Positions 33,327 to 42,112 of a DNA stretch of 64,000 bases are shown here, in pieces. The notes under the pieces were generated by a model that was not told where the DNA came from, searched no databases, and was given only the letters and a program-made list of their open reading frames with translations. The position numbers were made by a program, and so were the translations under genes. The first letter of the stretch is position 1. Every line of letters starts with the position of its first letter. Origin of the DNA: JAPUDQ01 sp039916485 (GTDB lineage: Bacteria > Patescibacteriota > Saccharimonadia > Saccharimonadales > Saccharimonadaceae); contig JBDSLH010000007.1 in NCBI GenBank assembly GCA_039916485.1, positions 1 through 64,000 on the forward strand, given 5' to 3'.

Positions 33327-34079
33327 TCATATACGGTTATTGTCGGAGAGCCTAGCAGCCAGCATCATTCTGCCTTTTCGGCTGGCATCATCTTGCTCGT
33401 CAGCTGCACGTTGGGAGAAAAATCGAGTATCCTCATAAGTATCTTCGGGTGCATTATAGATATGTTCTCGTGGGACACCGGCTCGCACAAATCGTTGTAT
33501 GTTGTGGCCTTCTACATCTATTACTATCTTGCCCGAAACGTCTGTTGACATAAATAATTCCCAATCTTCAGAGTATACCGGTTTAAAATAATCCATTCGA
33601 TCATGCGCTTGTTTGAGGCTTGGGCTCATCCATATATGCCAGTTCCGAGGATCGCTACCGATTGTATCAGCGACTTCAATAATAAAATGCTCAATCAATC
33701 TCGCAACCGAGGAGTGTCTCCCAAGATGTAGTACTCCCAGCATGTGCGTTATCGGGTCATAGACGAGTGTCGCGATACAATCCGCTACTGGCAAAACGAT
33801 AACAACACCCCGCTCGGTCGTATAGGCAGCATCAGAGACTACAATCTGGCTCTCCGTATCAACTATTCGCTCAATAGTCGCGTAGGTCATTGCGTCGCCA
33901 TAGCGAATCTGGAGCTTGGAATGATCCGTCGTGCCAAAATTAGCCGAAAGAAGCTGTTTGCGTCGGTTTATGTGCTCATCCGTATCTGGCTTGCCACCGC
34001 CTGCTGCAATAGAACCGTCAGCTACAGTGGTGAATACAGCACGAATATCAGGATGGAAATTGATTGGCGTATACAGCAT
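33327..34079 (-). CDS. laccase-domain (YfiH/PgeF-like) protein
   Basis: This protein of about 250 residues fits the DUF152 family, whose members were named polyphenol oxidases and later shown to be purine nucleoside phosphorylases or peptidoglycan-editing factors. Visible are IVVSDAAYTTERGVVIVLPVADCIATLVYD, the core HLGRHSSVARLIEHF in place of the usual HAGWRG, and a C-terminal EDTYEDTRFFSQRA. The first zinc-ligand His is kept and the Trp-Arg part is changed, so activity is uncertain. The ATG at 34079 overlaps the rsmA TAA (TAATG). Confidence 0.75.
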   Translation of the reverse strand: MLYTPINFHPDIRAVFTTVADGSIAAGGGKPDTDEHINRRKQLLSANFGTTDHSKLQIRYGDAMTYATIERIVDTESQIVVSDAAYTTERGVVIVLPVADCIATLVYDPITHMLGVLHLGRHSSVARLIEHFIIEVADTIGSDPRNWHIWMSPSLKQAHDRMDYFKPVYSEDWELFMSTDVSGKIVIDVEGHNIQRFVRAGVPREHIYNAPEDTYEDTRFFSQRAADEQDDASRKGRMMLAARLSDNNRI

Positions 34080-34858
34080 TATATTGATAATTCCTGAGAT
34101 GAATGACTTATAGCCAGCCACTGTTCGACTGATAACTCTTGGGCACGCGCATCTTGCGACACACCCGCCTGCTCAAGTAAATGCTCGCAAGTCTGTTTGC
34201 TAATGTTGAGGCCTCCAGCAAGTGAGCTTCGTAGTTTTTTACGCCGAGCGACAAAACCGGCTTTAACAACTCGAAAGAACTGCTTTTGATCGTCAGATGT
34301 TACTAATGGTGAGTTTCGTAATTTTAAAACAATTACCTGGCTATCAACTTTAGGGGGTGGTGTAAAATACTCTCGCGGTACGTATATACCTAATGTTGCT
34401 TCATAGTACACTTGCGTTATAACACTAAGGATACTCATTGCACCTGGCTCGGCAGCAATACGATCTGCAACTTCTTTTTGCATAAGAAGCACAGCAACAG
34501 ATGGTTTTTGTGACGTTTCAGTCAATGACCGGACGATTTTATTGGTAATGTAATACGGTATATTTCCAATCACTTTATACCCGCCCACTATTGCAGAAAA
34601 ATCATACTGCAAAATATCAGTGTTGACGACCTCAAGTTGTTTACCGGGAAATTGTCCCAGTAGTTTACTGGCAAGCGTCTCATCATATTCAACAGCCGTT
34701 ACTGATTTTGCTTGTCCAAGTATCACGCTCGTCATTGTACCCAGACCTGGGCCGATCTCTACTACGTGATCTTGCGGCGTTACTCCAGCTGAATCAACAA
34801 TCGCCTCGAGGATGAGGCGATCTTTTAACCAGTGCTGGCCAAGTGATTTATTGGGCAT
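34079..34858 (-). CDS. rsmA: 16S rRNA (adenine-N6,N6) dimethyltransferase RsmA/KsgA
   Basis: This 259-residue enzyme dimethylates A1518 and A1519 of 16S rRNA using S-adenosylmethionine. It shows SLGQHWLKDRLI, the SAM-binding VVEIGPGLGTMT, the NPPY-type catalytic motif GNIPYYI, and PKVDSQVIVLKL followed by the C-terminal helical domain. It lies five bases after the RpfB-like gene and is coupled to the laccase-domain gene. Confidence 0.96.
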   Translation of the reverse strand: MPNKSLGQHWLKDRLILEAIVDSAGVTPQDHVVEIGPGLGTMTSVILGQAKSVTAVEYDETLASKLLGQFPGKQLEVVNTDILQYDFSAIVGGYKVIGNIPYYITNKIVRSLTETSQKPSVAVLLMQKEVADRIAAEPGAMSILSVITQVYYEATLGIYVPREYFTPPPKVDSQVIVLKLRNSPLVTSDDQKQFFRVVKAGFVARRKKLRSSLAGGLNISKQTCEHLLEQAGVSQDARAQELSVEQWLAISHSSQELSI

Positions 34859-34863
34859 TTAGT

Positions 34864-36054
34864 TTAGTACCAACCATGGCTTTGTGAATGAGCCATTGCA
34901 CCTGCCCAACCACCATATCGTCCAGCAACATACGAGTTACCCCATCGTAGCGCTACGACTGGATCGTTCCAGTTTGGGCCTAGTTTTGAACAAGGTAGAG
35001 CCTGTACAAGGCCGCATGCGCCAGAAGATGTATTAAGTGCATCAGGACGCCAGCCTGATTCTTTTTGAATCAATGTCTCAGCATATGAAAAGTCATTTGG
35101 AGATATGCCAGCAGCTGCCATCCACTCTGCATGAGAACCGGAATAAGTTTTTGGTTTTGATCCAATAGCTATGACTTCTTTGACTGGTTCTTTGGTGGTG
35201 ACGCTCGCAATCTCTTTTCGTGCTACTTCTTGTCCATTTCTGATCTCAATTTCATATGTAACTTGACGTGCACCATCACTACCAGGGGTGCGTACTTCCC
35301 TGAAGCCTAATTCACGATCCATATCTTTAATTTCTTCAACTGGTTTCGTAATAGCGACTTCTTGAGTTACGGTTTGCTTACCGTTACGCCATACACTGAC
35401 GTTCATACCAGCTACAAGTGGAGTTTCTATCGGAGTAGATAGGCCATCGTTCGGTCCAAGCTGAATTTTTTTCTCTTTGAGCATCTCACCAACTGTAGTT
35501 GTCTGTGTTCGTGCTTCAAATGTTTTGCCATATAGGTTGAACATAAATGGTGTCGCGCGATCTACATGAAGTTGAAGGCCAGCACCACCATCAGCCAGTG
35601 GATTACGTGATAGATCAAATGATGATTTGTCTTCATCATACATCGTCAGACCACCTGTTTCCATGATACGTCGCGGACTTTGCTCAGCAGTCAAAACCTG
35701 AATTTTACTAGCACCGTCGTGTATCACAACTGATCGAGCACGGTAGATGTTGACCTGATAATGCGATGCAGCAAGTTTTGTTGATGAACGTGGTTCAACA
35801 CGATCAACTTCCTCGATACTCATCCCCTCGGCTCTAAGTGCATCTCCAACTGTTGTTTTGTTTGTCAAAAATGTACGTTCTTCACCCTGATCATACACAG
35901 TAATGAGTTTCTGATCGCCCTCGGGAATCGGGCCTTGTGCAGCAACACGTGATGCTCCAAATACCGCCAATATCGTAAATAATAGACAAGCAGCCCAAAT
36001 CAGATACGTTCTGAGGGTTTGTTTCAGATACAATGGTATTTGTTGTTCTTCCAC
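34864..36054 (-). CDS. RpfB/YabE-like secreted transglycosylase
   Basis: This 396-residue protein has an N-terminal membrane anchor (LIWAACLLFTILAVFGASRV). Three DUF348 beta repeats follow (LITVYDQGEERTFLTNKTTV; VVIHDGASKIQVLT; FEARTQTTTVGEMLKEK), then a G5 domain (REVRTPGSDGARQVTYEIEI) and a C-terminal lysozyme-like domain with the catalytic Glu in LIQKESGW and SSGACGLVQALPCSK. This is the layout of resuscitation-promoting factors that cut peptidoglycan. It may remodel the cell's own wall or that of a host. GTG start; TATACT lies 13 bases upstream (36068-36073). Confidence 0.92.
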   Translation of the reverse strand: MEEQQIPLYLKQTLRTYLIWAACLLFTILAVFGASRVAAQGPIPEGDQKLITVYDQGEERTFLTNKTTVGDALRAEGMSIEEVDRVEPRSSTKLAASHYQVNIYRARSVVIHDGASKIQVLTAEQSPRRIMETGGLTMYDEDKSSFDLSRNPLADGGAGLQLHVDRATPFMFNLYGKTFEARTQTTTVGEMLKEKKIQLGPNDGLSTPIETPLVAGMNVSVWRNGKQTVTQEVAITKPVEEIKDMDRELGFREVRTPGSDGARQVTYEIEIRNGQEVARKEIASVTTKEPVKEVIAIGSKPKTYSGSHAEWMAAAGISPNDFSYAETLIQKESGWRPDALNTSSGACGLVQALPCSKLGPNWNDPVVALRWGNSYVAGRYGGWAGAMAHSQSHGWY

Positions 36055-36073
36055 AATAAGTAGAAGAAGTATA

Positions 36074-36535
36074 CTAGCTTTTCTTCAAAAGCGCAAGTGC
36101 AATAGCCTCTGCTGAGTAGTCTGTCATGCCCCTCGGTAACTGATCGAGAGGGAACCATTTGCGGTCGATTATCTCAAAACTATATGGAAATTTGAGCGGT
36201 ACAAAGTCTTTGCGTTTGATACGGGACAAAAAAATTGGTAAATCAGCACGCATCTGGTCGTTCCTGAGTGTTGTAACAAATTGCAATGAGGACTTATCGA
36301 TACTAAAGCCGGTTTCCTCTTTTATTTCTCTCACGCTTGCATGTTCAGGTGTTTCACCACGCTCAACACCACCGCCAGGAAGGCTCCATAGTTGCTTTGA
36401 TAGCCATGAACGGACCAAGAGCACGTTGCTTGCATCATCAATAAGCATGACTCTGACTCGCTGTGAACTCCATCCCGGTATATACGGAATAATCTTACTC
36501 ACGAGCATATATAAAATAAGGCCAATCTTGTTCAT
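36074..36535 (-). CDS. NUDIX hydrolase
   Basis: This 153-residue protein has a perfect Nudix box, GGGVERGETPEHASVREI followed by KEETGF, after a hydrophobic N-terminus (LILYMLVSKIIPYIPG) that may associate with the membrane. Substrate unknown. The ATG overlaps the uvrD TGA (ATGA), so it is translated with the helicase. Confidence 0.88.
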   Translation of the reverse strand: MNKIGLILYMLVSKIIPYIPGWSSQRVRVMLIDDASNVLLVRSWLSKQLWSLPGGGVERGETPEHASVREIKEETGFSIDKSSLQFVTTLRNDQMRADLPIFLSRIKRKDFVPLKFPYSFEIIDRKWFPLDQLPRGMTDYSAEAIALALLKKS

Positions 36536-38667
36536 AATTTTTGTAACGGAGCGAATGCAACATTCAGCTTCTTAACTCCTTTACCACGAAACGCCACCGT
36601 GACAACACTGCCATCAATATGCGTGACAAGTCCAATTCCAAATACCTGGTGCTGGACATTATCGCCGACAGAAACATCTACTTCTTCACTCTCTATATAT
36701 GGCTCATTCGACGAAGCATGGATCCCACTTTGATAGCTGTTCATTGGCGATGAAATCTCTGTCGAATCGATATCACTCAAGAATCTGGAGGGTGGATTGT
36801 GCTGGGTTGTACCAAAAATCATCCGACTACTGGCTGAGCTAAGATAGAGCTCTTCTCGTGCTCGTGTCATGCCTACGTAACACAGGCGACGCTCTTCTTC
36901 CATTTGCTCACTATCATACAGTGCACGGCTGTGAGGGAAGATCGTTTCTTCCATGCCCACCATAAATACCACTGGGAACTCTAAGCCTTTTGCAGCATGG
37001 AGTGTCATGAGGGTAATTGTATTTTGTGAGTCATTACTTGTATCAAGATCAGAAAGTAACGATAGTTCTTCGAGGTATCCACCGAGATCCATATCGACAC
37101 GTTCTTTTGCATCACTAACTAACTCCCTCACGTTCGCCATGCGGTCTTCTGACTGAGCAGACCCGTCATCAAGAAATTCCAAGTATCGAATGCGTTTGAT
37201 GACGAGTTCTATTAGCTCTGCGAGCGACGCCTCAGCCAGTGTCGTACGAAGTGATGATAATGCATCACCTAGCTCTTTGAAGGCAGTACGAGCCCGAGGC
37301 GTCAGTCCTTGGCACAGGTCCACGGCTTCGAGCGCTTGGATCATATCCATGCTGGTCTGTTCTTGCCAGAGCAAAAACTTTTCAATAGACGTAGCACCGA
37401 GCCCGCGTGTCGGTACATTAACGATGCGAGAAAAGCTAGGGCGATCAAACGGCTGATACAGCAATCGCAAATAGGCGACTATATCTTTGATCTCTTTGCG
37501 ATCATAGAATCTCGTACCCCCAACGATACGATACGGCACGCTATATCTGATACACATCTCTTCGATAGCGCGTGATTGGGCGTTGGTCCTGTATAGGACA
37601 GCGACATCTTTATACGTCCTGGTGCGTGCACCGACCATTGACCGGATGCGTGTAATGATACTTTCTGCTTCATGCAGCTCTGATCCAGCATAGAGAAGTT
37701 GTACAGGCAGTCCACCCACCTTGTCAGTAATCAAATTTTTGTCGGTACGATTGAGGTTTTTTGAGATAACATTATGGGCGGCATCGAGAATTGGTTTTGT
37801 TGAGCGGTAGTTCTGCTCAAGTTTGACTACAAGTGAGCCAGGAAAATCACGCTCAAAATTAAGAATGTTAGTAAAATCAGCCCCACGCCAGCTATAGATA
37901 GATTGCCAGTCATCACCTACAACACAGAGGTTCTGTCGATCATTGACGAGTAATTTTATGAGTTTATATTGAGCTGCATTTGTATCCTGGTACTCATCTA
38001 TCAAGATAAAGTTAAAGCGCTTTTGCCAGAGCTCCTGGATCTCTTTTGAGCTTTTGAGCAGTCGGACTGCCTCCGCTATCAAATCATCAAAATCGAGCGC
38101 TGCCGTGGCCTTTCTCAACCGTTCGTATACTGGGAATACATCTGCGACGATTTTTTGCTGTGGTAATTTGGCAATGTTTGCATACTCCTGCGGTGAAACC
38201 AAATCATTTTTCGCTGTACTTATCTGACTCGCCACTCCCCGTGGTGTAAAGGATTTTTCGGATATGCTCAGCTGCTTCATCGCCTGCTTCACCACGCTAA
38301 GTCGATCTCCTTCATCTAAGATAATGAAATTTCGTGGTATTCCTATTTGTTCCCCATCAATTCGAAGCATCCGCACGCAAATCGAGTGGAAAGTCCCCAT
38401 CCACGGCATAAAACTTCGGTTTTGAGCATTTTCTCCCGTGATATATGCAAGTCGCTCTCGCATTTCCTTTGCAGCCTTGTTAGTAAAAGTAACGGCCAAA
38501 ATAGAAGACGACGGCGCACCTGATTCTAATAGATTTGCAATACGATGTGTCAGTGTCTTTGTTTTGCCCGATCCAGCACCAGCCAAAATCAGCAGTGGAC
38601 CGTCTCGATGCTCAACGGCTTGCTTCTGCGCATCATTGAGCCCAGCAAAAATTGAAGAGATTTCCAT
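36532..38667 (-). CDS. uvrD: UvrD/PcrA/Rep-type DNA helicase
   Basis: This 711-residue superfamily 1A 3'-5' helicase has the Q motif LNDAQKQAV, Walker A GAGSGKTKTL, motif II IDEYQDTN, motif III VVGDDWQSIYSWRGAD, motif IV EQNYRST, motif V TLMTLHAAKGLEFPVVF and motif VI VGMTRAREELYL. It unwinds DNA in excision repair and replication restart. The C-terminus has the short Tudor-like PcrA tail (VSVGDNVQHQVFGIGLVTHID). TACAAT at 38675-38680 ends 7 bases before the ATG. Confidence 0.96.
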   Translation of the reverse strand: MEISSIFAGLNDAQKQAVEHRDGPLLILAGAGSGKTKTLTHRIANLLESGAPSSSILAVTFTNKAAKEMRERLAYITGENAQNRSFMPWMGTFHSICVRMLRIDGEQIGIPRNFIILDEGDRLSVVKQAMKQLSISEKSFTPRGVASQISTAKNDLVSPQEYANIAKLPQQKIVADVFPVYERLRKATAALDFDDLIAEAVRLLKSSKEIQELWQKRFNFILIDEYQDTNAAQYKLIKLLVNDRQNLCVVGDDWQSIYSWRGADFTNILNFERDFPGSLVVKLEQNYRSTKPILDAAHNVISKNLNRTDKNLITDKVGGLPVQLLYAGSELHEAESIITRIRSMVGARTRTYKDVAVLYRTNAQSRAIEEMCIRYSVPYRIVGGTRFYDRKEIKDIVAYLRLLYQPFDRPSFSRIVNVPTRGLGATSIEKFLLWQEQTSMDMIQALEAVDLCQGLTPRARTAFKELGDALSSLRTTLAEASLAELIELVIKRIRYLEFLDDGSAQSEDRMANVRELVSDAKERVDMDLGGYLEELSLLSDLDTSNDSQNTITLMTLHAAKGLEFPVVFMVGMEETIFPHSRALYDSEQMEEERRLCYVGMTRAREELYLSSASSRMIFGTTQHNPPSRFLSDIDSTEISSPMNSYQSGIHASSNEPYIESEEVDVSVGDNVQHQVFGIGLVTHIDGSVVTVAFRGKGVKKLNVAFAPLQKL

Positions 38668-38691
38668 CTACCCTATTGTACCTGGAAAAGA

Positions 38692-40014
38692 CTATGCTTG
38701 CCCGTATAGAAAATACAACACGCCCAGTGCGGCACCGACTATGAACAGAGATGCAGCAACTACAATCCATGTGAGTTTCGGGCTATGATGTGTAGCGGCG
38801 TCAGTATGGCCAAGTGTGCTGGTGTCGAACATTGGGTGTGGCTCGGCAGTTGTAGCAGCCATAGCAACAGAATTTGTCATACCGTTAGACTGAATAGATT
38901 CAGCTGCTGCAGGCGTCGTGTCCGTCGTATCAGCATGTGTTTCATCTGATTCACCGACTGTCTCATTAGCTTCTACAGCCATAATATCTTTATCAAACTC
39001 TTTTGGTACTGTAGCAGTCAGCGTTGGATCGAGTGAAACTTGATCAGATACCGGTTCAGTCGATTCAGGTTGCGTGTAGGCCGCAGGTGTCTCTACAGGA
39101 TTTTGAAGATCAGATGATAGAGGGTTTAGTGGTCGTTTCGTGACTGGAACGTCTGGAATAAAGGGTGTGGTGGCATCAGTTTTCTCTGTTGGACTCTCAG
39201 GCTGAGTATCGAAGTTGTCGTGTGATATTGAAGGTTCCTGGTCATCTGAATTAACTTCTGGTGAGTCTTCGCTGACCGAAGTATCGTCGTCGTGCGCGAT
39301 TTCTGGTGCAGAGTCTGTGGCAATTTCTGGCTGAGCTGGCTCATTACTCGCTGAGTCATCCGATGATACCGTAGGTGAGAAATCACTACTTGGTGTCAGC
39401 GTTACCCCTCCACGTGGACCCATAGGCTTTTTACTATCATTACTTTGTGGGGTCATCACATCCATAAACCGACCGCGTTTTACTGGAATGCTGGCAAGGC
39501 TGGTTGTGGTGCCTTGGCTGACTTCTGGTGCAGACATGATCTCCTCATCATCCGTACTCGCGTCTTCTTCGTCTAACTCAGGAGTAGTACTACTAGTCTC
39601 ACTAGTGTCATCTGTGTTTAGTTCAGAAGACTCAGAAGGCTGCGATTCTTCTACTGATTCAGTATCAACCGTCTCATCATGCTCGTCAGACAGTTCATCC
39701 TGCGATGAATCGTCCTGCGAAGCCTGGTAAACACTTGGTGCAGTAGTTACATCTATATGTTCTTGTTGTGAGTCATCTGAGGTGTTACTCCCCACAGAAA
39801 CAGCTATAGGGACGGCATCATCATTACTATTGTCGTCAGTACCAACCACTACGTTCTCATCGTGATCTGTGTCATTAGTTTGTGTTGACACCAGTACTTG
39901 GGAATCGGTTGATGCTGCGTTAGTGTCGTCGGTTTGCCCAGTATCAGGCGTATCTTTTTTTGCCAATACAGAATTTACCGCTCGATCTAGTTCGTCAAAG
40001 TCGAAATCTTTCAT
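38692..40014 (-). CDS. acidic, disordered, tail-anchored protein
   Basis: This 440-residue protein begins with a short conserved-looking helix (MKDFDFDELDRAVNSVLAKKD). About 350 residues of low-complexity sequence follow, rich in Asp, Ser, Thr, Glu and Gln, and it ends with one membrane helix (LTWIVVAASLFIVGAALGVLYFLY) and three residues. A short basic motif, IPVKRGRFMDVM, lies near the middle. With no signal peptide, the disordered part should be cytoplasmic. No enzyme domain is visible. It follows tpiA by nine bases and so is probably co-expressed with glycolytic genes. Confidence 0.75.
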   Translation of the reverse strand: MKDFDFDELDRAVNSVLAKKDTPDTGQTDDTNAASTDSQVLVSTQTNDTDHDENVVVGTDDNSNDDAVPIAVSVGSNTSDDSQQEHIDVTTAPSVYQASQDDSSQDELSDEHDETVDTESVEESQPSESSELNTDDTSETSSTTPELDEEDASTDDEEIMSAPEVSQGTTTSLASIPVKRGRFMDVMTPQSNDSKKPMGPRGGVTLTPSSDFSPTVSSDDSASNEPAQPEIATDSAPEIAHDDDTSVSEDSPEVNSDDQEPSISHDNFDTQPESPTEKTDATTPFIPDVPVTKRPLNPLSSDLQNPVETPAAYTQPESTEPVSDQVSLDPTLTATVPKEFDKDIMAVEANETVGESDETHADTTDTTPAAAESIQSNGMTNSVAMAATTAEPHPMFDTSTLGHTDAATHHSPKLTWIVVAASLFIVGAALGVLYFLYGQA

Positions 40015-40023
40015 TGCCCCACC

Positions 40024-40806
40024 CTACTTTGTATTAGTCTTATGGTTAGTATGCGCTAGATCAACTATCTTGGCAAATGCATGCGCATTTAGGCTCGCAC
40101 CCCCGACAAGAAGCCCATCAATTCGTTTAGATGACAGGAAAGATTCGGCATTTTCAACAGACACACTTGCTCCATATATAATACGCACCGAATCGGCTGC
40201 AGATTCACCGTATAATGCTGCAACCTGCTTATATATTAATGATGCGATTTCTTCCGCATCCTTTGCAGTTGCAGCAGTACCTGTTCCTATTGCCCATACT
40301 GGCTCATAGGCAATAACAACATGAGATATTTCATCCGACGTCAAATTAGCTAGTCCGCTAACTACTTGATCATGAATGACATGTTTTGTCTCTTTATCTG
40401 CCCTTTGGGTTGCTGTTTCGCCAACACAAAGGATTGGTATCATTTTGTTACGGACTACAGCTTGGACTTTATGCCGAATATCTTTATCATGCTCACCAAA
40501 AATATGTCGACGCTCAGAATGCCCGACTAAAACATAGTCAACGAGTCCATGAAGCTGAGTTGCGGATACTTCACCTGTAAATGCTCCTTCATCACGCCAA
40601 TAGCAGTTTTGTGCTCCCAGCTTAAACTGACGATGATTTACCTGAAGACTGAGTGACTGTAATCCGAGTGTGGTTGGACACAGAACAACCTCAACATCTG
40701 TATGTGTCGCTACTTCTTTCTCAAGTTTATGGAGCAGCAAACTAGCGTTATGCACGTTGTGGTGCATTTTCCAGTTGCCGACGATCAGTGATTTACGCTT
40801 AGTCAT
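40024..40806 (-). CDS. tpiA: triosephosphate isomerase
   Basis: This 260-residue TIM barrel interconverts dihydroxyacetone phosphate and glyceraldehyde 3-phosphate. Active-site segments are GNWKMH (Lys), YVLVGHSERRHIFGE (His) and VIAYEPVWAIGTG (Glu), with the phosphate loop IIYGASV and LVGGASL. It lies downstream of pgk by 49 bases. AAGGAG is present 14 bases before the ATG, a rather long spacing. Confidence 0.97.
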   Translation of the reverse strand: MTKRKSLIVGNWKMHHNVHNASLLLHKLEKEVATHTDVEVVLCPTTLGLQSLSLQVNHRQFKLGAQNCYWRDEGAFTGEVSATQLHGLVDYVLVGHSERRHIFGEHDKDIRHKVQAVVRNKMIPILCVGETATQRADKETKHVIHDQVVSGLANLTSDEISHVVIAYEPVWAIGTGTAATAKDAEEIASLIYKQVAALYGESAADSVRIIYGASVSVENAESFLSSKRIDGLLVGGASLNAHAFAKIVDLAHTNHKTNTK

Positions 40807-40855
40807 ACTGCTTGTGCTTACTCCTTAGTCTATCTCATCCGTGTCTGTCCGTCTA

Positions 40856-42082
40856 TCATGCATTCAACAGAGCTTTGATACCCGGTAGCTGGACACCTGC
40901 CATCAACTCAATACTTGCACCGCCGCCGGTTGAAACATGGTCAAAACTCTTCCCGTCATGTTGGTCCCAGTGCAAAACAAAATCAGCGGTATCCCCGCCC
41001 CCAACAATACTCGTAACGCTGTCTGCCTGCTGTGCGAGCGCAAGTGCTATTCGAGCAGAACCGTGGGCGAACTGTGGCATCTCTGCCATCCCCATCGTGC
41101 CATTCCATATAACTGTCTTAGAATCAGATACGATACGGATTGCAGCTTCGATTGACGCTGTACCTATGTCTAGTATGTACTCATCGTCTGCCACATCTTT
41201 TATATCGACTATAGTGCGTCGAGCAGTACCGTCGAGTGTGGTTGCTACCGCAACATCAGTAGGCAATACAATAAAATCATCGACGTTTGATGTTTTCTTT
41301 TCAACTGCTGTATAAATACGCTTAACAATCTCCTCGAGACCGTCTTCGTGTTTGCTCTTGCCGATGGAGTAGCCATGATACTTCAAAAATGTATTCGCCA
41401 TTGCGCCACCGATTATGATTTTGTCCGCAACTGATACGAACTTTTCTATAACATCTATCTTATCGCTAATTTTGGCACCCCCCATAATTGCCGTCAGTGG
41501 TCGCTCGGGGTTGGACATGGCATTAGTAATCATCGTGTATTCGCGTTCAAGGAGGAGTCCTGCTGAGCTCGGCAAAAAATGAGTAATAGCATCTGTACTT
41601 GCATGGGCTCGATGAACGACGCCAAAACCTTCTTGGACAAAATAATCAGCCGAAGAACTCCGTGCGAGCACTTCTGCAAACGCCATATCATTTGCTTCTT
41701 CACCTGCGTGAAAGCGAAGGTTTTCGAGCAGTAGGACTTCACCGGGACGCAACCGACGACTTGCTTGGAGCACCTTGTCGCCGACACAATCGTCAACAAA
41801 TTTTACTGGCTGTTTTAGTAGCTCAACAAGTCGATGTGCTACCGGCTCAAGAGATTCACTCTGATTTACTTTGCCATCAGGTCGACCGAGATGCGCAATC
41901 AGCACAATTTTACAATGTCGTTTCATAAGCTCATGTATTGTTGGTAAGCTCGCTCGTATGCGGAAATCATCAGTGATACTGCCGTCTTTTGCCAGCGGCA
42001 CATTATAATCAACGCGCATCAAAACAGTTTTGCCATCAAGGGGCACAGCATGAAACGATTTCTTCGGAAAGTTACCCACCAT
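40856..42082 (-). CDS. pgk: phosphoglycerate kinase
   Basis: This 408-residue enzyme makes ATP from 1,3-bisphosphoglycerate. Seen are LMRVDYNVPLA, the substrate-binding LIAHLGRPDG, LLENLRFHAGEEAND, MGGAKISDKIDVIE, and the nucleotide-binding VWNGTMGMAE and VGGGDTADF. TGC-TATAGT at 42094-42102 ends 11 bases before the ATG and lies in a palindrome like that at the ABC exporter. It is the second gene of a pyk-pgk-tpiA cluster. Confidence 0.97.
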   Translation of the reverse strand: MVGNFPKKSFHAVPLDGKTVLMRVDYNVPLAKDGSITDDFRIRASLPTIHELMKRHCKIVLIAHLGRPDGKVNQSESLEPVAHRLVELLKQPVKFVDDCVGDKVLQASRRLRPGEVLLLENLRFHAGEEANDMAFAEVLARSSSADYFVQEGFGVVHRAHASTDAITHFLPSSAGLLLEREYTMITNAMSNPERPLTAIMGGAKISDKIDVIEKFVSVADKIIIGGAMANTFLKYHGYSIGKSKHEDGLEEIVKRIYTAVEKKTSNVDDFIVLPTDVAVATTLDGTARRTIVDIKDVADDEYILDIGTASIEAAIRIVSDSKTVIWNGTMGMAEMPQFAHGSARIALALAQQADSVTSIVGGGDTADFVLHWDQHDGKSFDHVSTGGGASIELMAGVQLPGIKALLNA

Positions 42083-42086
42083 ATAC

Positions 42087-42101
42087 GCTATAAACTATAG
42101 C
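42087..42101. repeat. 15-bp near-palindrome over the pgk -10 element
   Basis: GCTATAAACTATAGC has 7-base arms differing at one position and includes the pgk -10. It matches the palindrome at 2876-2890 at 13 of 15 bases. Confidence 0.45.
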
Positions 42102-42112
42102 ATTGTATCGAG

